A DNA stretch of 64,000 nucleotides from Zobellia alginiliquefaciens (GTDB lineage Bacteria > Bacteroidota > Bacteroidia > Flavobacteriales > Flavobacteriaceae), in contig NZ_CP119758.1 of NCBI RefSeq assembly GCF_029323795.1, positions 930,001 through 994,000 of the forward strand, given 5' to 3'. Below the pieces are notes generated by a model. The model was not told the origin of the DNA, did not search any database, and saw nothing but the letters and a program-made list of their open reading frames with translations. Both the position numbers and the translations under genes were made by a program. Positions 33,892-43,270 of the stretch are shown piece by piece (within the stretch, counting starts at the first letter, position 1; each line of letters starts with the position of its first letter).

Positions 33892-34443
33892 TTAGCCTTT
33901 TATTCCGTCCCAAACCATATTCACCTGATTTTGAATAGAATTTGACGGTACGCTCACCTGTGAGTGATACCATCTTAAATAGGACACCACTGCCCCGCCC
34001 ATGAATTGAATTAGCTCGTCCGTTTCTATATCCTTTATGATGAGTAATTCTTTTCCTTTATTAAGCAAGTCGTAGACCGGAAGTACCGTTGCCAAACCCT
34101 TATTCTTACTTTCCTCGGTAATAATAGGAGAAGCCCTAATTTGCTCCATAAACTTAAAATACTGGGCATTCTCAATAAAAAAGATAATTATATCCTTAAA
34201 ATACCCTTCAAATTGGGATTTAATAGGCTGCGTTGCATCAAAATCAGGGAAAGCGGTATTTTCCTGTTCTTTAATGGTTACATATAGTTCATTGATCAAT
34301 TCATCTTTAGTGGGGAAATAATTATAAATCGTTCCCATACCCGTTCCGGCATTTTTTGCAATGGCGGACATGGGCGTATTATGTACCCCATTTTCTACCA
34401 AAAGTTCCAAAGCGGACCGTAAGATGCTCTCTTTCTTATTCAC
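33892..34443 (-). CDS. TetR-family regulator
   Basis: A 183-residue TetR protein; residues about 5-50 form the DNA-binding part (ILRSALELLVENGVHNTPMSAIAKNAGTGMGTIYNYFPTKDELI). The ligand domain is not family-assignable by eye. The start is a GTG at 34441-34443, which gives the usual length before the first helix. It lies just upstream of an SDR, and both promoters carry a related dyad. Autorepression and repression of the SDR are likely. Confidence 0.85.
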   Translation of the reverse strand: MNKKESILRSALELLVENGVHNTPMSAIAKNAGTGMGTIYNYFPTKDELINELYVTIKEQENTAFPDFDATQPIKSQFEGYFKDIIIFFIENAQYFKFMEQIRASPIITEESKNKGLATVLPVYDLLNKGKELLIIKDIETDELIQFMGGAVVSYLRWYHSQVSVPSNSIQNQVNMVWDGIKG

Positions 34444-34461
34444 AGGGCAAATGTATTCTTT

Positions 34462-34479
34462 TTGGAGTGTTCATTCCAA
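34462..34479. promoter_or_regulatory. candidate TetR operator ahead of tetR
   Basis: TTGGAGTGTTCATTCCAA, an imperfect palindrome ending 19 bases before the tetR start. Its reverse complement shares TTGGAATGAACA with the site ahead of the SDR. Confidence 0.6.
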
Positions 34480-34539
34480 ATATTTAACTAAATTTTAAAT
34501 TAAGAGGTTTTTGCTCTTCGGTAGGTTGTTGAGAAATAT

Positions 34540-35172
34540 TTATAGATCTACCACTTTGATTCGGTTGCGCTGCATCTCTATTTTTCCTTCCTTTTCCAGT
34601 TTTTTCAATAACCTTGAAATCACGACTCTAGAAGTATTCAGATCGTACGCAATATCCAGATGCGTAGTCTGTACAAATTCATCATGGTTTACCATAGCCT
34701 TATCCTGAAGGTGTTTTAGTAGTCTTTCATCCATCCGCAGAAATGCCAAGGTATCTACCGTTTCCAACAGCTCCGTCATCCGGGTATGGTAACTATCTAA
34801 AATAAACTGCCGCCATGTAGCGTATTTTGCCATCCAAACCTCCATCTTCTCCACAGGAATCATAATAAGTTCGGTATCACTTTCGGCAACGGCCCGTATT
34901 TCACTTTTATGGGTACCTACGCAACATGAGAAGGTCATCGCACAAGTATCTCCCCTTTCTAAAAAATATAGCAACAGTTCGTCTCCGTTCTCATCTTCGC
35001 GTAGAATCTTAATGGCACCACTCAGTAATAACGGCATATGCGATATGGTCTCGCCAATATCCATAATTATGGTGCCCTGCTGGAATTTTTTCAATAATCC
35101 AACAGCTTGCATTTCTTCTAAGAGCGCATCCTCAAAGAGATAGCCATAGTTTTGTAAAAGTCCTTCTTTCAT
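34540..35172 (-). CDS. Crp/Fnr-family regulator
   Basis: A 210-residue regulator with an N-terminal cyclic-nucleotide-binding-type beta-barrel (MPLLLSGAIKILREDENGDELLLYFLERGD) and a C-terminal winged helix (THLDIAYDLNTSRVVISRLLKKLEKEG). FSCCVG in the barrel places two adjacent cysteines where a redox or metal ligand could sit. No Fnr-type N-terminal Cys cluster is present. It follows the epimerase-like gene by only 11 bases on the same strand. Similar flavobacterial regulators are near sulfur-metabolism genes, and a SulP/dioxygenase pair lies a few kilobases away. Confidence 0.85.
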   Translation of the reverse strand: MKEGLLQNYGYLFEDALLEEMQAVGLLKKFQQGTIIMDIGETISHMPLLLSGAIKILREDENGDELLLYFLERGDTCAMTFSCCVGTHKSEIRAVAESDTELIMIPVEKMEVWMAKYATWRQFILDSYHTRMTELLETVDTLAFLRMDERLLKHLQDKAMVNHDEFVQTTHLDIAYDLNTSRVVISRLLKKLEKEGKIEMQRNRIKVVDL

Positions 35173-35183
35173 ATCTCTGCAGC

Positions 35184-35960
35184 TTACATGGCACTAATGA
35201 AAACCTTAAATTCCCTATCAGTATCTTTCAAGTATTCAAAACCTTCATGAAGTTTTGTCTGCTCTACCGCATACGGATAAAAAGTAATAGGCTCTATACA
35301 GACCATATTAGGCACTTCCGTCCACAACATAAAATTACCAAAGCCCTCTGTACGGATACGAAGTTCTTTCTGGTCCTTAAGATAGATTTCAGAACATTCA
35401 GGAACTTGCAAAGCCCTGCTCCCAACATCTATAATTTCTTGAAGTGTGATTTCTTTTTCGCCCGCAACCACTACAGGGCCATCAGAATATAATTTAAATG
35501 CCGGGTGATAGCCCAACATGAATGGCATATCTCGTTCTCCTGAAACTGTAAACTTTACCCCTAGTCCGTTATCCGATAGGCTAAAAGTTTTTTTAAATCC
35601 AAAATCATACGTCCAGAATAACCATTCCTTGTTTGATTTATTCGGAAATTTTGAATTTTTTATCCGAGTTCGGGCCGTATATTTTTTTTCCAATACAACT
35701 TCAGTATCGGTTTTAGAAACTACATCATACTCCATTTCACGCAAAAAACCGTGCTGATCCTGTATGGCAATATCCCTTGGCGTTTGCACCTGAAACTTAG
35801 CATCGGCCGTAGGCCCAATAATCGGGAACATTTCCGTATCCGAACTGCGCCAACCCGGACTACCTTTTTGATGGATATACTCGTAGCCATCTACGGTATA
35901 ACTTACCAACTCACCCTTATCAATATTTACTTTTTGATTCTCAAAATTAAGTTCTATCAT
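35184..35960 (-). CDS. aldose 1-epimerase family protein
   Basis: A 258-residue galactose-mutarotase-like protein. FMLGYHPAFKLYSDGP with its His, and the later LWTEVPNMVCIEPI segment, are typical of the family, in which a His and a Glu interconvert the anomers of a sugar. No signal peptide is present, so it is cytoplasmic. It may form a two-gene unit with the Crp/Fnr regulator. The sugar is not predictable. Confidence 0.8.
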   Translation of the reverse strand: MIELNFENQKVNIDKGELVSYTVDGYEYIHQKGSPGWRSSDTEMFPIIGPTADAKFQVQTPRDIAIQDQHGFLREMEYDVVSKTDTEVVLEKKYTARTRIKNSKFPNKSNKEWLFWTYDFGFKKTFSLSDNGLGVKFTVSGERDMPFMLGYHPAFKLYSDGPVVVAGEKEITLQEIIDVGSRALQVPECSEIYLKDQKELRIRTEGFGNFMLWTEVPNMVCIEPITFYPYAVEQTKLHEGFEYLKDTDREFKVFISAM

Positions 35961-36018
35961 CTCACTATATTTTGTAGCTCTTTAAAAGAAGTCGTTTTTC
36001 CTATACGGTCTTACAAAA

Positions 36019-36999
36019 CTAATCTAAAAACCCTTTTTCCCGCATCCAATCGTCATTATACATTTTAGCCACATACCTACTACCGTGGTCATGAAACAAC
36101 ACCACAACTACGTCATCTTTCTTAAAGTGTTCTTTTAATTGCAGCACCCCTTTTATGGCCGCTCCTGCAGAATTCCCTAAAAACATAGCTTCTTCTTTTG
36201 CCAAACGCTGTGTGTAAACAGCTGCATCCTTATCGGTTACTTTGGTAAAGCCATCAATAATATCAAAGTTGACGTTCTTTGGCAGAATATCTTCACCAAT
36301 ACCTTCTGTGATATAAGGATAGATTTCCTTTTCATCAAAAACACCCGTTTCATGGTATTTTTTAAACACGGAACCATAGGTATCTACACCCCAAATTTTA
36401 ATATTCGGGTTCTTTTCCTTTAAAAACTTACCCACTCCAGAAATAGTTCCTCCGGTACCAACACCAACAACAAAATGAGTGATTTGCCCTCCGGTCTGCT
36501 CCCAAATTTCCGGCCCCGTACTTAAATAGTGCGCCTTTGCATTGCTAGGATTGTCATATTGGTTTACATACCACGCATTAGGAATTTCCTTGGCCAATCT
36601 TTTTGCCGTTGAGTAATAGCTTCTGGGATCACTAGGGGCAACATCTGTAGGGCAAACATGAACCTCGCTCCCCATAGCTTTTAGAATATCTATTTTTTCT
36701 TTGGACTGTTTATCACTGATTACACAAACCAGCCGATAGTCTTTTACCGTAGCTGCCAGGGCCAGCCCCATTCCTGTATTACCGGAAGTACCTTCTACAA
36801 TAGTTCCTCCTGGTTTTAATATTCCAGAAGCTTCCGCATCCTCTATCATTTGCAAGGCCATGCGGTCCTTTACCGAATTACCCGGGTTAAAAGTTTCATA
36901 CTTGGCCAAAACAACACATGATAAATTAGACGTGAGTTTATTCACCTTAACCAATGGCGTGTTACCTATAGTTTCAAGAATATTTTCGGCATATTTCAT
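36019..36999 (-). CDS. PLP-dependent cysteine/cystathionine beta-synthase
   Basis: A 326-residue fold-type II PLP enzyme. The lysine motif NPGNSVKDRM and the phosphate-binding loop VVGVGTGGTISGVGKFL are present, together with SGNTG. YITEGIGEDILPKNV is closer to the catalytic core of cystathionine beta-synthase than to CysK. No C-terminal CBS domains follow. The ATG at 36999 (MKYAENILETIGNTPLV) is preferred over an upstream extension. It makes cystathionine or cysteine from serine or O-acetylserine. The FtsX-like gene precedes it on the same strand by 74 bases. Confidence 0.87.
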   Translation of the reverse strand: MKYAENILETIGNTPLVKVNKLTSNLSCVVLAKYETFNPGNSVKDRMALQMIEDAEASGILKPGGTIVEGTSGNTGMGLALAATVKDYRLVCVISDKQSKEKIDILKAMGSEVHVCPTDVAPSDPRSYYSTAKRLAKEIPNAWYVNQYDNPSNAKAHYLSTGPEIWEQTGGQITHFVVGVGTGGTISGVGKFLKEKNPNIKIWGVDTYGSVFKKYHETGVFDEKEIYPYITEGIGEDILPKNVNFDIIDGFTKVTDKDAAVYTQRLAKEEAMFLGNSAGAAIKGVLQLKEHFKKDDVVVVLFHDHGSRYVAKMYNDDWMREKGFLD

Positions 37000-37073
37000 A
37001 AATGGACAGTTCTTTCTCAAGGAAAAATACGAAGAACCTTTCACATATAAAAAGAAGGTGTTCTCCTGTCTAT

Positions 37074-38315
37074 CTATTCAAACTTAATTGCCTTTACAGG
37101 AGTAATTTTAGTGATGATGTAGGAGGGAACCAACAGCATAAGAACACAGAGAATAAGCACACCTATATTCAAAGCTAATACGGTAATAAAATCTATATGT
37201 ACCGGCACATATTCTATGTAATATTCTTTAGGATTTGGGAACTTCAATACCTGAAATTTGTCCTGAATAAAGATAGCTCCAAGCCCAATGGCATTACCCC
37301 AAAGAAGACCAATACCTATAAGATAACTGGCGTTATACAAGAAGACTTTACGAATACTCCAATTGGCGGAACCCAATGCCTTAAGGATGCCTATCATCTG
37401 TGTACGCTCTAAAATAAGTACAAGTAAGGCCGTAATCATATTAAAACCACTTACAATAATGACTATGCCAATGATGAGAATGATATTAAAATCAAAGAGA
37501 CTGATCCATTCAAAAATCTTGTAGTATTTATTTACAATGGTCTGCGTATCTAACGTGGATACCGTTTTGCCATATATTTCCTTACTTTTTTCGTCTATGT
37601 CATCAAAATTGTTCAGGAAAATTTCAAAATTACCGACTTGGTCACTTTCCCACTTGTTCATGCGTTGAATGTGCCGTATATCCGTAAACAGGTAAAGTCC
37701 GTCAAATTCTTCAAAACCACTATCGTAAAGTCCGGTTATTTTAAATTTTCGTTGGTTGGGCAGTTTTGAAACATCACCATCCTTTAGAAAAAAAGCATAA
37801 AACGTATCTCCGGTTTTAAGGTGTAACCTGTTGGCCATTAACTCGGACATGAGCACCTCTTCATTTAAATCACCTAAATAATTAGGAAGTTCCCCTTCTA
37901 CCAAATACTCTTCAAAAGCAGCCCACTTATAGTCACTGCCAACCCCTTTGGCAATAATACCTTCAAAGGTAGTTTCAGTTCTAATAATCCCCGCCTTACT
38001 GGCTACGGCCTGCACATGGTCAATACCATCTACCCCTTTAAATTCCGGGTAAAACTCCTGATTTAGGGAAACCGGCATGACCGATACATCAGAAGCGTTA
38101 TTGTCATAACTAGATACTTGAATGTGGCCATTAAATGCCGCTACTTTCTCGCGAATCTTATGCTTAAGCCCCACACCTGTAGATATCGCAACGAGCATCA
38201 TCACGACTCCCAACGCAATAGCTGCAATTGCTATTTTTATTATTGGAGCGGAAATACTAATTTTATGCGCCTCGCCTTTGATGAGCCGCTTGGCCAAAAA
38301 ATATTCAAAATTCAA
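37074..38315 (-). CDS. FtsX-like ABC permease (LolC/LolE type)
   Basis: A 413-residue inner-membrane permease with one N-terminal helix, a large periplasmic MacB-PCD-type domain (about 50-250) and three C-terminal helices (about 275-400, including ALLVLILERTQMIGILKALG). The last is the FtsX signature. In lipoprotein sorting, such proteins pair with an ATPase (LolD), which is not adjacent. The start is TTG: the MNFEYFLAKRL opening matches homologues, and no in-frame ATG lies nearby. Only three bases separate this start from that of the divergent namZ gene. Confidence 0.85.
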   Translation of the reverse strand: MNFEYFLAKRLIKGEAHKISISAPIIKIAIAAIALGVVMMLVAISTGVGLKHKIREKVAAFNGHIQVSSYDNNASDVSVMPVSLNQEFYPEFKGVDGIDHVQAVASKAGIIRTETTFEGIIAKGVGSDYKWAAFEEYLVEGELPNYLGDLNEEVLMSELMANRLHLKTGDTFYAFFLKDGDVSKLPNQRKFKITGLYDSGFEEFDGLYLFTDIRHIQRMNKWESDQVGNFEIFLNNFDDIDEKSKEIYGKTVSTLDTQTIVNKYYKIFEWISLFDFNIILIIGIVIIVSGFNMITALLVLILERTQMIGILKALGSANWSIRKVFLYNASYLIGIGLLWGNAIGLGAIFIQDKFQVLKFPNPKEYYIEYVPVHIDFITVLALNIGVLILCVLMLLVPSYIITKITPVKAIKFE

Positions 38316-38318
38316 TCT

Positions 38319-39581
38319 ATGGCGTTTTTAAACTGTCTCAAAAGTACATTTTTCATTTGGTTTTTGCTCCTTGTAGCATGCGGAAACCCCGCTAAAAAGG
38401 ATAAATCTACTGCAAATCCTACTTTAGCGGTCAATGATACCATTGTTGAAAAGCCTATTGTTGTTGCCGCCAACAGAACTAACGCCTACATACCTTTATT
38501 GAAAGACAAAAAAGTGGGCGTTGTTGGAAATCAGACGACCATTATTTTTAAGCCTTCGGCGGAGGATATAAATTTACCTAGTTCTTACGTTCACTTGGTA
38601 GACTCCTTATTGTCTTTGCAGGTTGATATTAAAAAGGTATTCGCTCCCGAACACGGATTTAGAGGTGTTGTGGATGCCGGCGAAAAGGTGAAAGACGGAG
38701 TTGATAGTAAAACAGGACTTCCGCTTATTTCTTTATATGGAAAAAACAGAAAACCCACTGCTGAACAGTTAAAAGACATTGATGTTGTTCTTTTTGATAT
38801 TCAAGATGTGGGCGTTAGGTTCTATACCTACATAGCCACATTACAATTGGTGATGGAAGCTTGCGCCGAACAAAACATACCTTTAATTGTATTGGACCGC
38901 CCTAACCCCAATGCTCACTATATTGATGGTCCAACCATGGAAAAGGCACACACCAGTTTTCTGGGAATGACCCAAATACCCTTGGTCTATGGAATGACCA
39001 TTGGCGAATATGCCCAAATGATAAACGAAGAAAAATGGATTGACGGCAACAAAAAAGCCGACTTAACAGTGATTCCGCTAGAAAACTGGACACATGAATC
39101 CGAGTATAGTTTACCTGTTCGCCCTTCGCCTAATTTGCCAAACGATATATCTATAAACCTCTACCCTAGTCTAGGTCTTTTTGAAGGCACCAATGTGAAT
39201 GCCGGACGAGGTACTGAAATACAATTTCAATGTTATGGTGCTTCTTTCTTAGACAGCACCCAATATAGTTTCAGGTATACCCCAATGCCTAATTTTGGTT
39301 CAAAATCCCCAAAAGAGAACGGAAAAATCTGCTTCGGCAAGGATTTATCTGAAATTCCTAGAATGAGCGAAGTATCCGTACAATGGCTTATAGACGCCTA
39401 TACCAACTCCGAGGACAAATCCAAAGTATTCATCACAAGCGGATTTACAAAACATGCAGGCACACAAAAACTTCAGAAACAAATAGAAAACGGAGATACC
39501 GAGGAAACCATTAAAGAAGGCTGGCAAGCAGACCTAACCCAGTTTAAAGAGGTTAGAGAGAAGTACCTGCTATATCCATAG
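38319..39581 (+). CDS. exo-beta-N-acetylmuramidase NamZ-like lipoprotein (DUF1343)
   Basis: A 420-residue lipoprotein with a signal ending LLLVACG and a DUF1343 domain from about residue 55 (NRTNAYIPLLKDKKVGVVGNQTT, FAPEHGFRG, DIQDVGVRFYTYI, VLDRPNPN). This family, also called GH171, removes N-acetylmuramic acid from the ends of peptidoglycan fragments. An open frame continues 67 codons upstream but overlaps the ftsX-like gene; ATG 38319 is preferred since it gives the lipoprotein signal. It probably works in the periplasm in cell-wall recycling. Confidence 0.85.
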   Translation: MAFLNCLKSTFFIWFLLLVACGNPAKKDKSTANPTLAVNDTIVEKPIVVAANRTNAYIPLLKDKKVGVVGNQTTIIFKPSAEDINLPSSYVHLVDSLLSLQVDIKKVFAPEHGFRGVVDAGEKVKDGVDSKTGLPLISLYGKNRKPTAEQLKDIDVVLFDIQDVGVRFYTYIATLQLVMEACAEQNIPLIVLDRPNPNAHYIDGPTMEKAHTSFLGMTQIPLVYGMTIGEYAQMINEEKWIDGNKKADLTVIPLENWTHESEYSLPVRPSPNLPNDISINLYPSLGLFEGTNVNAGRGTEIQFQCYGASFLDSTQYSFRYTPMPNFGSKSPKENGKICFGKDLSEIPRMSEVSVQWLIDAYTNSEDKSKVFITSGFTKHAGTQKLQKQIENGDTEETIKEGWQADLTQFKEVREKYLLYP

Positions 39582-39595
39582 ATCAAAAAAGAATA

Positions 39596-40441
39596 CTAAT
39601 CCAGCTCCAGAGTTTCCGGTGCGGTCGCTTTTCTATATTTGTGAAAGGGTTGTTTTAGCAAACCTTTTATGCTTGCATTTTCAACCTCATCAGGAAAAGT
39701 ATCTACCCCGTAAACGATACTCTCCCTATCAAACTTCATAAAAGTTCCAAAAAGACGGTCCCAAATGGAAAAGATATTTCCGTAATTACTATCCGTATAA
39801 GGTAGTTTATAATGATGGTGTACTTTATGCATGTCCGGCGAAACAATTACCCAACTGAGTACCTCATCTAATTTTCGCGGCATTTTTATGTTGGCATGGT
39901 TAAACTGTGTTGCAATCAACGAAAGTGATTGGTATAGCATAACTATACCTATTGGAGTACCAACTAACAAAACCCCCACCAAAGTAAACACAAAACGAAT
40001 CATGCTTTCCAAAGGGTGATGGCGGTTGGCGGTAGTAGTATCTACATTATGATCGGTATGGTGTACCAAATGCACCCTCCACAACAATTTTACTTTGTGC
40101 TCTACTAAATGTGCAGTGTACGCCCCTATCAAATCCAAGAGTAATAACCCTATGAGAACATAAAGCCACAAGGGCATTTCCGGCAACCAATTAATAATTC
40201 CAAACTGTTCTATCACTGTAAAATCCGCCGTTTTCAACAATAGAAAAGCCAAGGCAAAATTTACAATAATGGTAGTGAAAGTAAAGAATAGATTAGGCAA
40301 TGCATGTCTCCACTTTTTATAGTTAAAGGCCACCAATGGCACGATTCCTTCCAACAACCAAAAAAAAGTAATACCACATACCAAAATCAGCGAACGGTGA
40401 GCAGATGGTATAGTTTCAAAATAATTTATTACGGATTCCAT
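39596..40441 (-). CDS. sterol desaturase/fatty acid hydroxylase-family protein
   Basis: A 281-residue membrane protein with about five helices and the di-iron histidine motifs of the family: HLVEH, HRVHLVHH, HRHH and KVHHHY. The ending DSNYGNIFSIWDRLFGTF is a common signature. These enzymes hydroxylate or desaturate lipids; the bacterial substrates are mostly unknown. It converges with namZ with 14 bases between stops, and shares its strand with the next upstream small gene. Confidence 0.85.
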   Translation of the reverse strand: MESVINYFETIPSAHRSLILVCGITFFWLLEGIVPLVAFNYKKWRHALPNLFFTFTTIIVNFALAFLLLKTADFTVIEQFGIINWLPEMPLWLYVLIGLLLLDLIGAYTAHLVEHKVKLLWRVHLVHHTDHNVDTTTANRHHPLESMIRFVFTLVGVLLVGTPIGIVMLYQSLSLIATQFNHANIKMPRKLDEVLSWVIVSPDMHKVHHHYKLPYTDSNYGNIFSIWDRLFGTFMKFDRESIVYGVDTFPDEVENASIKGLLKQPFHKYRKATAPETLELD

Positions 40442-40496
40442 ATTTTAAATATAGAAAAATTAAACTATTCTAAAATATTAAATCGATTTTCAGCAA

Positions 40497-40979
40497 CTAC
40501 TTTAATTTTACCGGAATCCACACCTCTTCTTCGGAGTCGGGATGGTCGTTTTTGTATTTCGCACCTAAAACCTCAAAACTAGGTCTCTGGTCCAACTGGT
40601 AATCAGAATTGGGCAACCATTCTCCATAAATAAAATTCATGGTACTTTTAAATTCACTAGAAAGCCCTTTATGAATAAATACCGCATACAGCCCCTCTGG
40701 TAAATCTAGCGTTTTGAAATCTCCTGTATACGTTTGATATGCATCCACCTCTATAGCCGCCCATTTTTGAAACTCCGTATGTGGCCCAAAACTTGCATCT
40801 GGCATAGTTTCATACACCTGAACAGAGTACAGATCCGAACCGATTGCATTTGTAATATGCCTTTTCAAGGGCATAAAACCACTCCATAATTCAACCGTAC
40901 GATTATCGGCCAACGACATTTTTAAAGAATGGCCAACTAATTTTTTCGCTGCAAGTGTTTCTATTCTTGGTTCCTTCAT
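40497..40979 (-). CDS. GyrI-like small-molecule-binding protein
   Basis: A 160-residue protein of the GyrI/AraC effector-binding fold (SHS2 repeat): RIETLAAKKLVGHSLKMSL at the start, VQVYETMPDASFGPHTEFQKWAAIEV in the middle, and GLYAVFIHKG. No DNA-binding domain is attached. Such standalone proteins bind or hydrolyse small hydrophobic molecules. The ATG at 40979 is used instead of an upstream TTG. The ligand is unknown. Confidence 0.75.
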   Translation of the reverse strand: MKEPRIETLAAKKLVGHSLKMSLADNRTVELWSGFMPLKRHITNAIGSDLYSVQVYETMPDASFGPHTEFQKWAAIEVDAYQTYTGDFKTLDLPEGLYAVFIHKGLSSEFKSTMNFIYGEWLPNSDYQLDQRPSFEVLGAKYKNDHPDSEEEVWIPVKLK

Positions 40980-41007
40980 TTGCAATTATTTTGATACATC
41001 AAAAAAT

Positions 41008-41502
41008 TTAATTCCCTATAGCCTTCTTCATTTTCTCCACAATATTAAATGCAGCAGGGCAGATAGCGACGTTCTTTAAGGTCAAGTTAGAAATCTGTTG
41101 AAACTTTTTACGGTCCGTATGCGGAAACTCACGGCATGCCTTTGGCCGTACGTCATAGATAGAGCAATAGTTATCCGCTCCCAAAAACGTACAGGGTACT
41201 TGTTGAAGAACATAATCGTTTTCCTCGTCTATCCGTAAATACTGCTCAATAAACTTTTGTGGTTTAAGCCTAAAGAATTTAGCAATGCGCTCCACATCAG
41301 CATTCGTAAACAACGGCCCTGTTGTTTTGCAGCAGTTGGCACACTCCAAACAATCCGTTCGCTCAAATTCTTCATCATGTAATTCTTGCATTACATAATC
41401 CAAATTTTTGGGTGGCCGCTTCTTCAGCTTTGTAAAAAACTTACGGTTCTCGTTGTGTTTTTCCTTCGCTTTTTTTGGAAGTTCTTTTAAAATTTGCTCC
41501 AT
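41008..41502 (-). CDS. YkgJ-family cysteine cluster protein
   Basis: A 164-residue cytosolic protein. The clusters CLECANCCKTTG and CSIYDVRPKACREFP give the eight or so cysteines of the YkgJ/UPF0153 family, which bind zinc or an iron-sulfur cluster. The function in bacteria is not known. The N-terminus is highly basic (KELPKKAKEKHNENRKFFTKLKKR). The ATG at 41502 is preferred. It is divergent from the methyltransferase gene by 77 bases, which contains their promoters. Confidence 0.82.
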   Translation of the reverse strand: MEQILKELPKKAKEKHNENRKFFTKLKKRPPKNLDYVMQELHDEEFERTDCLECANCCKTTGPLFTNADVERIAKFFRLKPQKFIEQYLRIDEENDYVLQQVPCTFLGADNYCSIYDVRPKACREFPHTDRKKFQQISNLTLKNVAICPAAFNIVEKMKKAIGN

Positions 41503-41579
41503 TCTTCTAAAAATCTGCCCAAAACTAAACAAGAAATACTTAAAAAGTCCAATTTTGCCAAAACAAACCCTTTTAACAG

Positions 41580-42287
41580 ATGATAGACGTTTTCGGCAAT
41601 GCCATATTAGATTATCAAAAAGGAAACTATAGTGACGATATCATAACCTATTCTTCTTTAGACGAAGAAGATAGTATTCCCGTTCCCTACCTCTTCAGAA
41701 ACTTCAAAGAAATGCCAAAACTGGAGCAAGAGGCGTTAAAGCTTTGCAAGGGAACTGTTTTAGACGTGGGTTGCGGAGCCGGAAGCCATAGTTTATATCT
41801 ACAGAAAAAAGGGCATGAGGTTACCGCGTTAGACTACTCAAAAGGAGCTACGGATACCTGTAAATTAAGGGGTATTCAAAATGTAGTCTGTACGGATATC
41901 TACAATTTTCAAAATCAAAAATTCGATACTTTACTACTGCTAATGAACGGTATTGGCATTGTGGGCCAACTGGCCAACACCACCAAATTCTTTGAACACA
42001 TTAAAACACTCATGAATCCTGGCGCACAAGTTTTATTAGATTCCAGTGACATTATTTATATGTTCGAGGAAGATGAAGATGGTGGTGTTTGGGTTCCTAA
42101 TACGGGTTCATATTATGGAGAGATTGAATTCCAAATGCAATACAAAGACCAAAAAAGCGATTCCTTTTATTGGTTATACTTAGATTTCAATACTTTAGAA
42201 ATGGCCGCAGAAGCGAACGGTTTTGGCTGTAAACTTGTAAGAAACGGCGAACATTACGACTATTTGGCTAAATTATGGCTCAAATAA
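41580..42287 (+). CDS. class I SAM-dependent methyltransferase
   Basis: A 235-residue methyltransferase with the glycine-rich SAM-binding motif VLDVGCGAGSHSLYL near residues 60-74, motif II VTALDYSKGA and the later LLLLMNGIGIVGQ. No substrate clue is seen in the sequence or the neighbours. It is followed after 50 bases by a lipoprotein metalloprotease gene, so cotranscription is possible but a functional link is doubtful. Confidence 0.82.
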   Translation: MIDVFGNAILDYQKGNYSDDIITYSSLDEEDSIPVPYLFRNFKEMPKLEQEALKLCKGTVLDVGCGAGSHSLYLQKKGHEVTALDYSKGATDTCKLRGIQNVVCTDIYNFQNQKFDTLLLLMNGIGIVGQLANTTKFFEHIKTLMNPGAQVLLDSSDIIYMFEEDEDGGVWVPNTGSYYGEIEFQMQYKDQKSDSFYWLYLDFNTLEMAAEANGFGCKLVRNGEHYDYLAKLWLK

Positions 42288-42337
42288 CAGTATTTTTCGC
42301 CATTTTTGTTCTCTCTTTTAGTCCCTAAAATTCTGAA

Positions 42338-43261
42338 ATGAAAAAGTTACGATTACTTCCACTCGCTTTATGTCTTGTTTTTTTATTCGGATGTTCTTCA
42401 GATGATTCAATCGTAAGTCAAGAAAGAGAAACCGCACAAGCCAAAGAAGCCAGCCTTAAAAGTGCCGGGGCTTCTGCCAAAGACCTTTTATCGAACGATA
42501 CTTTTTCAAAGCTTTTAATCGAAATTGCATACGTGGACGGTTTTAAACCTACGGACGAAGCAATAGAGGGTTTTACATCCTACTTAAAGGAAAGGACCTT
42601 TAAAGAAGAGATTGAACTAAAATATACAAAACTAGCATCTCCCGATGAAGAAAGCCTGACGCTCGAAGAAATTGCCGAACTAGAATCTGACAACCGTACC
42701 GTTTACAATGATGGTTCTACACTGGGACTTTACATCTACTTTGCAGATGCACCTGCAGAAGGCGATGAGGAGGAAGAAGGGCTGGTTACACTAGGTGCCG
42801 TTTACCGAAATACCTCCATGATCATTCATGAAGTAACAGCTCGAAAACTAGCTGACCAAAATTTTTTCATTACCGATGCCGAAGTTGAAAACAGTACTTT
42901 AAACCATGAGTTCGGACATCTTTTTGGACTTGTAAATCTAGGAACCAAACCCATAAACGACCATGAAGACATTGAACGCGACGAAGATGGCAAACCGGTA
43001 CTGGATAAAGACGGAAATACAAACGGTAACAGTCACTGCTCTGTTGATGGCTGCCTAATGCAAGCGGAATTGCAATTTGGCGGTTTTGCCAATAAATCTG
43101 CAAAAACCGGCTCATACGAGGCTGGTATTACCGCTGCTTGTCGTTTAAGTGGAAAGGACGTACTTAGAATGCTAGAATCACAAACTTCAAAAGGCCTTTA
43201 TCAGCCACCGAGCTTGGATGCTGAATGTCTTTTAGATCTTCAATCCGTTGGTGGCCGTTAA
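42338..43261 (+). CDS. metzincin-like metalloprotease lipoprotein
   Basis: A 307-residue lipoprotein (signal ending LFGCSS). The zinc site HEFGHLFGL lies near residues 188-196 with HExxH and a further ligand, and CSVDGCLMQ farther on supplies a Met-turn-like element. This fits metzincin-type peptidases. Residues about 20-110 are an alpha-helical, Glu/Lys-rich pro-region. It is probably exported to the periplasm or surface. The substrate is unknown. Its stop and that of queE face each other at 9 bases. Confidence 0.75.
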   Translation: MKKLRLLPLALCLVFLFGCSSDDSIVSQERETAQAKEASLKSAGASAKDLLSNDTFSKLLIEIAYVDGFKPTDEAIEGFTSYLKERTFKEEIELKYTKLASPDEESLTLEEIAELESDNRTVYNDGSTLGLYIYFADAPAEGDEEEEGLVTLGAVYRNTSMIIHEVTARKLADQNFFITDAEVENSTLNHEFGHLFGLVNLGTKPINDHEDIERDEDGKPVLDKDGNTNGNSHCSVDGCLMQAELQFGGFANKSAKTGSYEAGITAACRLSGKDVLRMLESQTSKGLYQPPSLDAECLLDLQSVGGR

Positions 43262-43270
43262 GCTATTTTT

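Noticed and set aside
38118-38318. 67-codon N-terminal extension of the NamZ lipoprotein
   Set aside because: It overlaps the ftsX-like gene and lacks a signal sequence; the internal ATG at 38319 begins a proper lipoprotein signal.
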